Of a stretch of DNA of 64,000 nucleotides, positions 35,910 to 44,976 are shown piece by piece (the first letter of the stretch is position 1; every line of letters begins with the position of its first letter). This DNA comes from Bacteroidia bacterium (GTDB taxonomy: Bacteria; Bacteroidota; Bacteroidia; NS11-12g; UBA9320): the NCBI GenBank assembly GCA_020849295.1, contig JADLGN010000033.1, positions 50,212 to 114,211 on the forward strand, written 5' to 3'. The translations under genes were made by a program, and so were the position numbers. The notes under the pieces were generated by a model. That model searched no databases. It was not told the DNA's origin and saw only the letters and a list, made by a program, of their open reading frames with translations.

Positions 35910-36560
35910 ATGAATTTTGTAGATGAAAATATAATGAATTACTGCTTAGAACATAGTTCTGAACAAGGTGAAATTCTTAATGAAATTGAAAGACAAACTT
36001 ACCTCAAACAAATAAATCCACGAATGTTGTCTGGTCATTTGCAAGGTAATTTTTTAAAACTGATTGTAACCATATTAAATCCTAAAAAAGTACTCGAAAT
36101 AGGTACATTTACAGGATACTCAGCAGTTTGTATTGCTTCAGCTTTAAACGAAGATTCAGAATTTCATACAATTGAAATTGATGAAGAATTAGAAAATACG
36201 ATAATAACAAACTTCATAAATGCCAAAGTAGAAAAAAAAGTAAAATTACATATTGGAAATGCTCTTCAACTTATCTCCGAAATACACAACAATATTAATT
36301 TTGATTTAATCTTTATAGATGCCGATAAAGAAAACTATCCGGAATACTTTAATTTATTAAAAAATAAGATAAACAAAGGCGGAATATTAATAACTGATAA
36401 TGTATTGTGGAGCGGCAAAGTCCTTGACCAAAATCAAATAAAAAATGATATACATACAAAAGCTATAAATGATTTTAACCTAATGTTAAAAAACGACTAT
36501 TCTTTTGAAACAGTTATTTTACCAATAAGAGATGGTATTTCGCTTTCGGTAAAAAAATAA
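35910..36560 (+). CDS. Class I O-methyltransferase (caffeoyl-CoA OMT type)
   Basis: 216 residues. The SAM motif I is VLEIGTFTGYSAVCIASAL (about 63-81), followed by DLIFIDADKENYPEYF (metal-binding Asp, about 132-147) and ITDNVLWSGKV (about 161-171), all typical of the metal-dependent OMT family 3. The acceptor is unknown; bacterial members methylate catechol-like phenols. It is 12 bases after the EEP gene in the same operon. Confidence 0.9.
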   Translation: MNFVDENIMNYCLEHSSEQGEILNEIERQTYLKQINPRMLSGHLQGNFLKLIVTILNPKKVLEIGTFTGYSAVCIASALNEDSEFHTIEIDEELENTIITNFINAKVEKKVKLHIGNALQLISEIHNNINFDLIFIDADKENYPEYFNLLKNKINKGGILITDNVLWSGKVLDQNQIKNDIHTKAINDFNLMLKNDYSFETVILPIRDGISLSVKK

Positions 36561-36602
36561 CTAATTTGCCAAAAAATTAACCATAAAATAAATATTTGCT
36601 AT

Positions 36603-38147
36603 ATGCTTGTAAAAACCTATGGAAGTGCTGTATATGGAGTAAATGCTCATAAAATAACCATAGAAGTAAATCTTGGACAAGGACAGATTAAGTATTTTAT
36701 GGTTGGTTTACCTGATAATGCTGTAAAAGAAAGTCAACTTAGAATAGAAACCGCATTAAAAAACAATGGTTTTAAAATGCCTCGCCAAAGAGTAGTAGTA
36801 AATATGGCTCCTGCTGATATACGAAAAGAAGGCTCAGCTTACGATTTGCCTATTGCCGCAGGAATTCTTGCTTCTTCATCACAAGTAAACTCTGAAATAA
36901 TTGAACAGTATATAATAATGGGCGAACTTTCACTTGACGGCGGTGTACTTCCTGTAAAAGGCGCGTTGCCCATTGCAATTCAAGCATTAAAAGATGGTTT
37001 TAAAGGAATGATTTTACCAAAACAAAATGCAAAAGAAGCCGCAATTGTAAAAGACTTGGAAGTATATGGAGTAGAAAAACTAATGGATCTTGTTGACTTT
37101 CTAAATGGTGAAGCTACTATACAAAGAACAATTGCTGAACCCAGAAAAGATTTTACAGAGCAAACAGGAATATTTGATATTGACTTTGCTGATGTGCAAG
37201 GTCAGGAAAATATAAAAAGAGCAATGGAAATAGCTGCCGCTGGGTCTCATAATATTATTCTGATAGGTCCGCCCGGGGCAGGAAAAACTATGCTTGCCAA
37301 AAGATTGCCTACTATTTTGCCACCTATGACTTTGTATGAAGCATTGGAAACAACAAAAATACACTCTGTAGCAGGCAAGCTCGGAAATAATGCTTCATTA
37401 ATCGGCAATCGCCCTTTTCGTAGTCCACATCATACAATTAGTGATGTAGCTCTTGTAGGTGGCGGCGGAATTCCTCAGCCCGGTGAAATAAGTATGGCAC
37501 ACAACGGAGTTTTATTTCTCGACGAATTACCCGAGTTTAAAAGAACTGTACTGGAGGTTATGCGTCAACCTCTGGAAGAAAGAAAAGTAACTATTGCAAG
37601 AGCAAAATTTGCCGTAGAATATCCTGCTAATTTTATGCTTGTGGCAAGTATGAATCCATGCCCTTGCGGCTATTACAATCACCCAGAAAAAGAGTGTTTG
37701 TGCGGGCCGGGTGTGGTGCAAAAATACTTAAGTAAAATTTCAGGTCCTTTGCTTGACAGAATTGATATTCATGTAGAAGTAACCCCCGTTTCATTTGATG
37801 AACTTGCGGGCAAACGAAAATCAAACGAAACAAGTAAAACTGTAAGAGATAGAGTTTTATTAGCAAGAGAATTTCAAAAACATAGATTTGAAAATACTGA
37901 AGGAATTTATAATAATTCTATGATGCCAACAAACATGGTAATGGAAGTATGTAAAATAAACAATATTGGACAAACTTTGCTTAAAACCGCCATGCAAAGA
38001 CTAAATCTAAGCGCCAGAGCTTATGACAGAATTTTAAAAGTGAGCAGAACAATTGCCGATCTCGAGCAAAGTGAAGAAATAAAAACCGAACATATTGCCG
38101 AAGCAATCCAATACAGAAGCCTTGACCGTGAAAACTGGGCAGGATAA
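36603..38147 (+). CDS. YifB/ComM-family Mg-chelatase-like AAA+ ATPase
   Basis: 514 residues: an N-terminal ribosomal S5 domain 2-like (ChlI-type) region (about 20-165), a Mg-chelatase AAA+ domain with Walker A GPPGAGKTMLAKRL (about 221-234), FRSPHHTISD, Walker B LFLDELPEF (about 302-310) and PCPCGYYNHPEKECLC, and a C-terminal domain (NLSARAYDRILKVSRTIADL). The family includes ComM, a helicase that helps branch migration in natural transformation. It is the last gene of the plus-strand run, 42 bases after the methyltransferase. Confidence 0.92.
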   Translation: MLVKTYGSAVYGVNAHKITIEVNLGQGQIKYFMVGLPDNAVKESQLRIETALKNNGFKMPRQRVVVNMAPADIRKEGSAYDLPIAAGILASSSQVNSEIIEQYIIMGELSLDGGVLPVKGALPIAIQALKDGFKGMILPKQNAKEAAIVKDLEVYGVEKLMDLVDFLNGEATIQRTIAEPRKDFTEQTGIFDIDFADVQGQENIKRAMEIAAAGSHNIILIGPPGAGKTMLAKRLPTILPPMTLYEALETTKIHSVAGKLGNNASLIGNRPFRSPHHTISDVALVGGGGIPQPGEISMAHNGVLFLDELPEFKRTVLEVMRQPLEERKVTIARAKFAVEYPANFMLVASMNPCPCGYYNHPEKECLCGPGVVQKYLSKISGPLLDRIDIHVEVTPVSFDELAGKRKSNETSKTVRDRVLLAREFQKHRFENTEGIYNNSMMPTNMVMEVCKINNIGQTLLKTAMQRLNLSARAYDRILKVSRTIADLEQSEEIKTEHIAEAIQYRSLDRENWAG

Positions 38148-38161
38148 AAAAGTTGTAAATA

Positions 38162-39880
38162 CTATTTAATTTGTATTAATTCTAATTCTAATCTGTGTTT
38201 ACTTTTAAATTTAAATACAAGCATTTTATTAGGTGCTAATATTTTGGTTTTGTAATAGCTTAATATTTTATATTTAGTTTCTTTATAACTTCTCCCATTT
38301 TTTAAGTTTGTATTTAAATCAACCTTATCAAATTCTGCTGTTTTATCACCATATAGTAGTATTATTTTTTCATCATTTTCAATGCAATCAAACCCCATTG
38401 ATTTTTTAAAATTTACTATTACACCTTGTTTTAATATGACTTTATTTGATGAAATTTTACTATTTTCTATTTTACAAAGAATTACATTGTCATAATAATA
38501 ATGGTAAGTTGTTGTAGTTGTAGTTGCTCCTTTAGAGTCTGTTCTGCTTTCTACTACAATTTCCAACCACTGTTTTTCGAATATCACAATTGGATTTCCA
38601 CTTTTATCAAAAGATATATGAACCACTTTACTAAGATTTGAAATCTCTTGATTTGATGAATGAATATCTTCATTGTTTTTTAATGTATCTTCTCTTACTT
38701 CATCTTTTTTTGATAAATATTTGTTTTTGGGCTTTTCTTCTGTTTCTTCTGTTTCCTCTTTTTCTTTAGTTTTTTTTCTTTTTTTAAATATAGTTTTTCT
38801 TGTATTTGCTTCTTTAATTAAATTATCAGAAAAATACAATTTATCAAAATTGATTTCTGATAAATCATCGTATGATAATTCTATGTTTAACACACCTTTG
38901 GCACCTTTTAATCGCTCACTATACAAACATATCGCATAAATATTTCCTGAAACTGGATTTAACGCCATTTTCATATCTATAATGCTTATTTTTTTATTTA
39001 TAAAGTCATATTCTTTTGTTTCTCCTGCTGTATCTACTTTGACTATTACAAATTTTTTTGCTTCAATTTTATCTTCAATACTTTTCTTGATTTTAAATTT
39101 CTTTTTCTTTTCTTCTTTTAATTTTTCACTTCCCAACAATAGTATGCTTCCATCATTCCCAATGGCATAATCTAAAACTGAAAGTTTATTTGATGATATA
39201 GATTTTAGGTTTAATTTTTTTACATAGTTAACTATTTCTATTTTATCATTTAGTACCCAAACTGTAGATTGTATTTTATTTTCTTCATCTTGTTTTTTAA
39301 ATTTAGAAAAAAAATTCTTTGAATTAGCGTATTTATATATTCCGAAAATCATTAAGTATTTACCATCCTTAGATATTAAAAAATCGTAATATCCATAATT
39401 CAATCTATCTCTTATATACGGCATTTCAGCCACTTTTATAGGATCGCCTTCTATTTCCAGGTTATGTTGATCAAATTTTTGTATAAACAAATAGTTTTTC
39501 TTTGAATCTATGTTACTGTATGAAAAAAATAACCATGTATTGTCACCAAACTTTAACAGTTTTTCAAAATATACCCTTTTGCCATAAATATCTCTTTGTA
39601 ATGAGGTTTTTTGAATTAATTCAAATTGGTCATCAAATTTATAAATATTAAATTTAGAAATAGCTTTACTATGAACCGATGCGTTTGTTCTAAAAAGTCC
39701 CTTTACATGATAAGAAACAGCTAAGAAATCATTTGAATTTATACTAAAAGCATCATTTATATCTGCATAAGGAACACTAACTGTTTTTTTACCTGATTTA
39801 TATAACTTACTTTTTTGGGCTAAGGAAAAGTTTGATATAAATAATAGTAGAACTATACAGTAAAGTAATTTCCTATTCAT
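38162..39880 (-). CDS. Secreted protein of unknown function
   Basis: The start is taken at the ATG at 39880, which overlaps the upstream stop as ATGAATAG and gives a signal peptide (MNRKLLYCIVLLLFISNFSLA-Q). The resulting 572-residue protein is built of repeated strand pairs (NDKIEIV, GDNTWLFFSY, DGSILLLGS) reminiscent of a beta-propeller, with an acidic/basic low-complexity insert about residues 345-385 (TKEKEETEETEEKPKNK). No enzyme motif. It is coupled to the outer-membrane-type protein upstream, so both probably act together at the cell surface. Confidence 0.65.
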   Translation of the reverse strand: MNRKLLYCIVLLLFISNFSLAQKSKLYKSGKKTVSVPYADINDAFSINSNDFLAVSYHVKGLFRTNASVHSKAISKFNIYKFDDQFELIQKTSLQRDIYGKRVYFEKLLKFGDNTWLFFSYSNIDSKKNYLFIQKFDQHNLEIEGDPIKVAEMPYIRDRLNYGYYDFLISKDGKYLMIFGIYKYANSKNFFSKFKKQDEENKIQSTVWVLNDKIEIVNYVKKLNLKSISSNKLSVLDYAIGNDGSILLLGSEKLKEEKKKKFKIKKSIEDKIEAKKFVIVKVDTAGETKEYDFINKKISIIDMKMALNPVSGNIYAICLYSERLKGAKGVLNIELSYDDLSEINFDKLYFSDNLIKEANTRKTIFKKRKKTKEKEETEETEEKPKNKYLSKKDEVREDTLKNNEDIHSSNQEISNLSKVVHISFDKSGNPIVIFEKQWLEIVVESRTDSKGATTTTTTYHYYYDNVILCKIENSKISSNKVILKQGVIVNFKKSMGFDCIENDEKIILLYGDKTAEFDKVDLNTNLKNGRSYKETKYKILSYYKTKILAPNKMLVFKFKSKHRLELELIQIK

Positions 39881-40583
39881 CACTATCTTCTCCTTTCTTT
39901 GATTTTTTTGATTTTCCTGCCACATCCTTTACGGGGCTTTTACCAAAGTATATTCCTATTCCAAATCGTATATGACCTGAAATGAAATGTTCAATTAATG
40001 GTGCCGTATTTCCCTTTAAATCTATTTTTCCCTTTTCTATTTTATATCTTGATACTCCAAAACCATATCCATAATCTAAACATAATCTTTTATTAAGTAA
40101 CTTTTGCATTCCAAACATAATTAAATATTGTGAATGTATAATTTTATTTCCTAATTCATTATTATAAAAGCGTTGTTTTAATAACAAGCCAAAATAAGTT
40201 CCTTCGTCAATTGCACCATGTTGGCCATAATATTTTGGCATAATATAATATGAAAACCCCATACCTTTTGGAGACCATGCCTTATCACTTGTATCAAGTA
40301 AATCAAACCAATAATTTGAACTCAAACCTGTGTAATATGGAATAACACCGGCTCCGGCTTCAATGCTAAAAAATGGTGATAATTTGCGTTCAAGTGCTAA
40401 TGCTACTTCAGTATGCAAAATATCGTCAAAAAGAAACTTTACTGCATTCTTACGTGATTCCATTCTGCTATCTTCCAAATATTTTAAATAATTTGCATCA
40501 GTTTTAGGAAGTTTGTGTTGAATTGTTTGAGACCATGACATTGTCATAGAAAATAAGACATAAAGAAATAATATTTTTTTCAA
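39873..40583 (-). CDS. Outer-membrane beta-barrel-like protein of unknown function
   Basis: 236 residues with a signal peptide (1-18, SWS-Q). The mature part alternates aromatic and polar residues in strand-turn units (FFSIEAGAGVIPYYTG, MGFSYYIMPKYY, LCLDYGYGFGVSRY, HIRFGIGIYFG) compatible with an eight-stranded barrel, and a basic tail ends in GEDSDE. The last strand lies before the tail rather than at the very end. It overlaps the 38162-39880 gene by 8 bases. Family not recognised. Confidence 0.65.
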   Translation of the reverse strand: MKKILFLYVLFSMTMSWSQTIQHKLPKTDANYLKYLEDSRMESRKNAVKFLFDDILHTEVALALERKLSPFFSIEAGAGVIPYYTGLSSNYWFDLLDTSDKAWSPKGMGFSYYIMPKYYGQHGAIDEGTYFGLLLKQRFYNNELGNKIIHSQYLIMFGMQKLLNKRLCLDYGYGFGVSRYKIEKGKIDLKGNTAPLIEHFISGHIRFGIGIYFGKSPVKDVAGKSKKSKKGEDSDE

Positions 40584-40779
40584 AATTAGAGTTTCAAATG
40601 TATTTAATTTTTGATAAAAAAATGATTTTATTATATCTTGACTTTGAATTGTACACCAAAAATATTTAAAAAAATATCATTTATGGATTTAAAAATAATC
40701 TAAACTATTAGCAGAAACCGAAAGAATAAAAAACATAAAATATTCATAAAATTGAGCATTTTTGTAATTTACTTTAAAA

Positions 40780-41601
40780 GTGGATTTACAAAAATTAATT
40801 ACTGAAATTAAACAAAAAAAATCTTATCTATGCGTAGGACTTGATACAGAATTTGAAAAAATTCCGAAACATTTATTAAAATCAGAAAACTCAATTCTTG
40901 AGTTTAATAAATCTATAATTAAAGCTACAAAAAAATATTGTGTTGCATATAAATTAAACATTGCTTTCTATGAACAATACGGAAGCAAAGGCTGGGATAT
41001 AATAGAAAAAACTATTGAACATATACCTTCAGATATTTTTATAATAGCAGACTCAAAAAGAGGCGATATTGGAAATACTGCCAAAATGTATGCACGAACA
41101 TTTTTTGAAACATACAATTTTGATGCAGTAACTGTTTCGCCATATATGGGCTTGGATACACTACAGCCTTTTTTAGAGTATAAAAATAAATTTACAATTG
41201 TTCTTGCGTTAACAAGTAATGAGGGAAGTTCGGATTTTCAAATGCTTGACACACCTGATGGAAAACTTTATGAAGTTGTAATAAAAAAAGTTGCAGAATA
41301 TGCAAATGACAAAAATATAATGTTTGTAACAGGTGCTACCAATGCCGATAAAATTGTAAACATACGTAAGTTAGTTCCCGAACATTTTTTGTTAGTGCCA
41401 GGTGTAGGTGCACAAGGAGGCGATTTTAGCGAAGTTTCAGAAAATGGATTTAATAAAAATTGCGGCTTGCTTATTAATTCTTCAAGAAATATTATTTACG
41501 CTTCTAATGATGAAAATTTTGAAATATCTGCCGAACATGAAGCTATAAAACTTCAATCACAAATGGAACAATTTCTTATTAAAAAAGGATTTATTAAATG
41601 A
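40780..41601 (+). CDS. pyrF: Orotidine 5'-phosphate decarboxylase (type 2)
   Basis: 273 residues, GTG start. The long PyrF subtype is recognised by CVGLDTEFEKIPKHL near the N-terminus, the catalytic lysine motif IADSKRGDIGNTAKMYA (about 88-104), TVSPYMGLDTLQPF and the phosphate-binding LVPGVGAQGGD. It makes UMP from OMP, the final step of pyrimidine synthesis. Its stop overlaps the M28 peptidase start by 4 bases. Confidence 0.94.
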   Translation: MDLQKLITEIKQKKSYLCVGLDTEFEKIPKHLLKSENSILEFNKSIIKATKKYCVAYKLNIAFYEQYGSKGWDIIEKTIEHIPSDIFIIADSKRGDIGNTAKMYARTFFETYNFDAVTVSPYMGLDTLQPFLEYKNKFTIVLALTSNEGSSDFQMLDTPDGKLYEVVIKKVAEYANDKNIMFVTGATNADKIVNIRKLVPEHFLLVPGVGAQGGDFSEVSENGFNKNCGLLINSSRNIIYASNDENFEISAEHEAIKLQSQMEQFLIKKGFIK

Positions 41602-42839
41602 AAAAAATGATTTTAAGATTTTGGGATTTTAAAACCATCGTTTTTGCACTATTTATTTTTTCATTTAATTTTTCTTATTCTCAAAACAGAAACTATGCAC
41701 AGTTTTTGATTGATACACTTTCTTCTAAAACTTTTAGTGGAAGAGGTTATGTAAATAACGGCGACCAAAAAGCAGCCCAATTTATAGCAACACAATTTAA
41801 TAAACTTGGATTAAAGGCATTTGAAAATTCTGATTATATGCACAATTTTACATTTCCTGTTGTTGTTTTTTCAAAAAAATGTAAAGTAAAAATTGATGGT
41901 AAAACACTCTTAGAAGGTAAAGATTATCTAATAAATCCATCAAGTCCTTCTATTAATAAAAAACTAAAGATAAAACCGATTAACAAAGATTCGCGTTTGC
42001 CTTCAAAACATAACGTAGCCTTACTTTATGATACTTCTTACAAATTTTCTAAAAATGAATTGAAAATGACAGATGACTATAAGTTGAGAATATCATTACA
42101 AAAAAAATTGACATGGAGCGTATCCACATCTGTTGATAAAAATTCAAGTATTTCAATACTTAAATCATCAATGCCTGACAATAGCCGTAAAATTAAAATA
42201 AATATTAAATCTAAAATCAAAAAACATAATGCTTCTAATGTAATAGGATATGTTGAAGGTAAAGAAATTAAAGATACTTTTATAGTAATAACAGCACATT
42301 TCGATCACTTAGGTATGCTTGGCAAAGCTATTTTTCCGGGAGCTAATGATAATGCAAGCGGTACAGCAATGATGATAGACTTAGCAAATTATTTTACAAA
42401 AAATCCATGTAAATACTCAATAGCATTTATGGCTTTTGCTGCTGAAGAACCCGGCTTAATTGGAAGCAAACATTACACTGATAATCCTTATGATAATTTG
42501 CCTCTAAATAAAATTAAATTTCTTGTAAATCTTGATTTGATGGGCTCAGGCGAAAAAGGTATGGCTGTAGTAAATGCTACAGTATTTCAGGATTATTTTA
42601 ATAAACTGCAAAATATTAATAATGAAAAAAAATATCTGCCAGAATTTAAAGTAAGAGGAAAAGCTGCAAATAGCGACCATTACTGGTTTACCGAAAGAGG
42701 TGTAAAATGTTTTTTCTTTTATTTAATGGGCTCTTACAATCATTATCATGATATATACGACAATTCTGAAAATTTAAAATTAGGCAATTTCTACGATAAA
42801 GCCTTTCTTTTAATTCGCGATTTTATTTTGTCTGTTTAA
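41598..42839 (+). CDS. Secreted M28-family aminopeptidase
   Basis: 413 residues with a signal peptide (about 1-28, SYS-Q). The peptidase domain (about 205-413) has the full zinc set: H in TAHFDHLG, bridging D in GANDNASGTA, the catalytic pair AAEEPGLIGS, D in LVNLDLMGSG and H in YNHYHDIYDN. It should trim N-terminal residues from peptides outside the cytoplasm. The residues between signal and peptidase (about 30-200) hold an interrupted domain typical of Bacteroidota M28 proteins. Confidence 0.9.
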   Translation: MKKMILRFWDFKTIVFALFIFSFNFSYSQNRNYAQFLIDTLSSKTFSGRGYVNNGDQKAAQFIATQFNKLGLKAFENSDYMHNFTFPVVVFSKKCKVKIDGKTLLEGKDYLINPSSPSINKKLKIKPINKDSRLPSKHNVALLYDTSYKFSKNELKMTDDYKLRISLQKKLTWSVSTSVDKNSSISILKSSMPDNSRKIKINIKSKIKKHNASNVIGYVEGKEIKDTFIVITAHFDHLGMLGKAIFPGANDNASGTAMMIDLANYFTKNPCKYSIAFMAFAAEEPGLIGSKHYTDNPYDNLPLNKIKFLVNLDLMGSGEKGMAVVNATVFQDYFNKLQNINNEKKYLPEFKVRGKAANSDHYWFTERGVKCFFFYLMGSYNHYHDIYDNSENLKLGNFYDKAFLLIRDFILSV

Positions 42840-42976
42840 AATTTAAGAGGACAATTGCAATCTTTGCTATTATTATATCCTCTTGGTTTTTTATGATGTC
42901 GGGTACTAGTACATGATGTAACAGCAGCAGCGAAAATAATTATTAATATGAAATTTTTAAACTTACAATGTTTCAT
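42836..42976 (-). CDS. 46-residue lipoprotein
   Basis: A short open frame of 47 codons including the stop: a lipoprotein signal (MKHCKFKNFILIIIFAAAVTSC, lipidated C22; 20 residues shown would suffice) and only 24 mature residues, ending in KDCNCPLKF. A basic His/Lys/Arg stretch precedes two cysteines in a CxC. The last 4 bases overlap the M28 peptidase stop region on the other strand. Codon use and a good signal sequence support it as a gene. The protein at 55510-55650 has the same length and plan. No function known. Confidence 0.6.
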   Translation of the reverse strand: MKHCKFKNFILIIIFAAAVTSCTSTRHHKKPRGYNNSKDCNCPLKF

Positions 42977-43080
42977 TTTCGTCATTTAAAACGATACAAA
43001 GATTATAAATATTACCAAATGATTATTTTTTTTCGATATAATTTTAAATAAAACTGTTTTTATTAATCTTAAAAAATATT

Positions 43081-43089
43081 TAGTTTTGC
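43081..43089 (+). promoter_or_regulatory. -7 element for the tRNA gene
   Basis: TAGTTTTGC fits TAnnTTTG and lies 56 bases before the tRNA 5' end. No -33 TTG at the expected spacing. Confidence 0.35.
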
Positions 43090-43145
43090 AGCTAATTAGA
43101 AAAAACCCAAATATTAATACTTTTTGGGCTATTCTTTAAAAAAAT

Positions 43146-43222
43146 GGGCCTATAGCTCAGTCGGTTAGAGCACCTGACTCATAATCAGGTGGTCCCTGGT
43201 TCGAGCCCAGGTGGGCCCACCA
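43146..43222 (+). tRNA. tRNA with CAU anticodon (Ile2 or elongator Met), CCA encoded
   Basis: A complete cloverleaf: acceptor GGGCCTA paired with TGGGCCC (one G-U), D-arm AGCTCAGTCGGTTAGAGC, anticodon stem CCTGA/TCAGG with loop CTCATAA (anticodon CAT), and T-arm with GTTCGAG. A73 and an encoded CCA complete the 3' end. CAU tRNAs are Met or, when C34 is modified to lysidine, Ile. The GACTCATAATC anticodon arm resembles tRNA-Ile2 and there is no initiator-type acceptor mismatch, so Ile2 is favoured, but elongator Met cannot be excluded. Confidence 0.93.
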
Positions 43223-43232
43223 TTAAAAAAAA

Positions 43233-43258
43233 GGTTTCAGAAATGAAACCTTTTTTTT
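43233..43258 (+). terminator. Intrinsic terminator after the tRNA gene
   Basis: GGTTTCA-GAAA-TGAAACC followed by eight T. The 7-bp stem has a stable GNRA loop. A run of A lies on the other side, so it could also act on the minus strand, but the tRNA is the only obvious client. Confidence 0.88.
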
Positions 43259-43299
43259 ATTTATTTTAATTACACTCTTTTCAAATAAACTAGTATGTT

Positions 43300-43326
43300 T
43301 TGTCCTAAAGTGGGTTTACATCAAAA
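43300..43326 (+). repeat. Copy 2 of the dispersed TTGTCCTAAA-type repeat
   Basis: TTGTCCTAAAGTGGGTTTAC begins at 43300, 78 bases beyond the tRNA 3' end. It shares 17 of 20 bases with copy 1 over the TGTCC...TTTA core, but without the hairpin partner. The place downstream of a tRNA is a usual insertion spot; no attachment-site duplication of the tRNA end is visible. Confidence 0.4.
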
Positions 43327-43387
43327 AAAACTTATTTAAAAAGGTTTTAGTTGAATGTATAACTAAACAATGTTTAATAAAATTATT

Positions 43388-43915
43388 TTAAACAAACAGT
43401 TTTTTTATTTCATTAAGTTTGAGTTTAAGTTCATCTTTACCTTCAACTCCTATTTCTGAATCTGTATCTAAAAACCTGAAATAAATTTTTTCAAGTTCAT
43501 TGTCGTCAAATAGTGATTTTGCTATTTCAAATACTTCATCATCTTCTACTGCAATGTGGTCAAGTAGAGCTTCACAATACTGTTCAAGCAAGTTTTGAGA
43601 TTTTTCATAATTTTTATTGTTTAAAAAATTTTCAATACCTGAAATCAATTCACGAAAATCGCTATGATTTTCAAACATCTCAAATACAATACCTTGTTCA
43701 AGCATTTCGTTTGCTTTTACCATTTCAGGAAACAAAATTTGCTCTTCTTTGTGATGATGGTAATTATCAGCATAATTTCTGAAAAATACAATTAATTCTC
43801 TTACTGTATTTTCGTACTTTTCACTGTCGTTCAACAGTTTCCTTGAATTTTTAGCAATTTCAATTGCTTCTTTTATAATATTGTGTTCTTCTATTAATAG
43901 ATTTACCGGATTCAT
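43388..43915 (-). CDS. Hemerythrin-domain protein
   Basis: 175 residues of a four-helix bundle with the di-iron ligand pattern: H11, H53-H55 with E58 (HHHKEE), H84 and H120 with E124/D125 (DHIAVEDDE). A di-iron, O2 or NO-reactive site is expected. It is 4 bases downstream of korB in the same operon, so it may sense or scavenge oxygen or NO to protect the oxygen-sensitive oxidoreductase, or take part in Fe-S repair. The operon link is seen; the role is inferred. Confidence 0.82.
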   Translation of the reverse strand: MNPVNLLIEEHNIIKEAIEIAKNSRKLLNDSEKYENTVRELIVFFRNYADNYHHHKEEQILFPEMVKANEMLEQGIVFEMFENHSDFRELISGIENFLNNKNYEKSQNLLEQYCEALLDHIAVEDDEVFEIAKSLFDDNELEKIYFRFLDTDSEIGVEGKDELKLKLNEIKKLFV

Positions 43916-43919
43916 TTTT

Positions 43920-44960
43920 TTACGCTATTACCCATGTTTTGTCTCCCGACAAAATTTTGCCAAGAGGTGTTTTTCCTTTTCTTTCTTTTATCGCTATAAT
44001 CTGATTTACCATACTTTCTTCATAAACCGATCTTTCGTTTGCATACAACACTCCAAAAGGTCTTGGAAATGCTTCGCCATCTTGTTCCATATTAATAAAC
44101 TGAGAAAGTAAAAATGCTTTTGTTTTGTTTTTTTCATCATGTATCCAAAGATTTTCGGGAGAAATACCTTCTTCTTTGTAGTTAACTACTTTGCATTTTA
44201 TACCATCAAGTATTAATATACCTTTTTCGTCATTTTGTCCAAAAATCAAAGGTTTGCCATTTTCAAGCAACAAAGCTTCTTCCTTTTTGGTTTCTTTATC
44301 AGTGTAAATAAAAAATGCGCCGTCATTAAATACTGGGCAATTTTGATAAATTTCTACAAACGAAGCCCCTTTAAAATCATTTGCTCTTTTCAATACTGCT
44401 TGCATGTGTTTGGGGTCTCTGTCTATTGTTCTTGATACGAAAGAAGCATTTGCTCCAAGTGCAAGTTCGGCAGGATTAAACGGATCTTCAATTGAGCCGT
44501 ATGGAGTAGATTTGGTTACTTTTGATTTTTCTGAAGTGGGCGAATATTGTCCTTTGGTAAGACTGTATATTTGATTATTAAAAACTAAATAATTAAAATT
44601 AAAGTTCTTTCGCAAGGCATGTATTAAATGATTTCCTCCTATTGAAAAAGAATCTCCATCTCCTGATACTATCCATACACTTAACTCCGGATTGGCGGCT
44701 TTTACGCCTGAAGCAATTGCGGCAGCTCTTCCGTGAATACTATGCATACCAAATGTATCCATGTAATATGTAAACCTTGATGAACAACCAATTCCTGATA
44801 TAAATACAATATTTTCTTTAGGTACATTAATATCGGGAAATATTGTTTGTGCTTGTTTTAAAATTGAATAATCACCGCAGCCCGGACACCATTTTACTTC
44901 CTGGTCCGATGAAAAATCTTTTGATGTTAGTTTTATGTTTTGTTCTGTAACTGTTTCCAT
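43920..44960 (-). CDS. korB: 2-oxoacid:ferredoxin oxidoreductase beta subunit
   Basis: 346 residues. The TPP-binding motif GDGDSFSIGGNHLIHALRKN with downstream NNQIYSLTKGQ identifies the beta subunit. Fe-S ligands are in WCPGCGDY (C25, C28), with further cysteines in GIGCSSR and a later Cys. Together with korA it decarboxylates a 2-oxoacid (likely 2-oxoglutarate) and reduces ferredoxin, giving succinyl-CoA. 16 bases downstream of korA. Confidence 0.93.
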   Translation of the reverse strand: METVTEQNIKLTSKDFSSDQEVKWCPGCGDYSILKQAQTIFPDINVPKENIVFISGIGCSSRFTYYMDTFGMHSIHGRAAAIASGVKAANPELSVWIVSGDGDSFSIGGNHLIHALRKNFNFNYLVFNNQIYSLTKGQYSPTSEKSKVTKSTPYGSIEDPFNPAELALGANASFVSRTIDRDPKHMQAVLKRANDFKGASFVEIYQNCPVFNDGAFFIYTDKETKKEEALLLENGKPLIFGQNDEKGILILDGIKCKVVNYKEEGISPENLWIHDEKNKTKAFLLSQFINMEQDGEAFPRPFGVLYANERSVYEESMVNQIIAIKERKGKTPLGKILSGDKTWVIA

Positions 44961-44976
44961 TTTTATTTATAATAAA

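Noticed and set aside
43146..43326. tRNA gene as attachment site of an integrated element
   Set aside because: No second copy of the tRNA 3' end and no integrase gene are visible; only a lone repeat end lies downstream.
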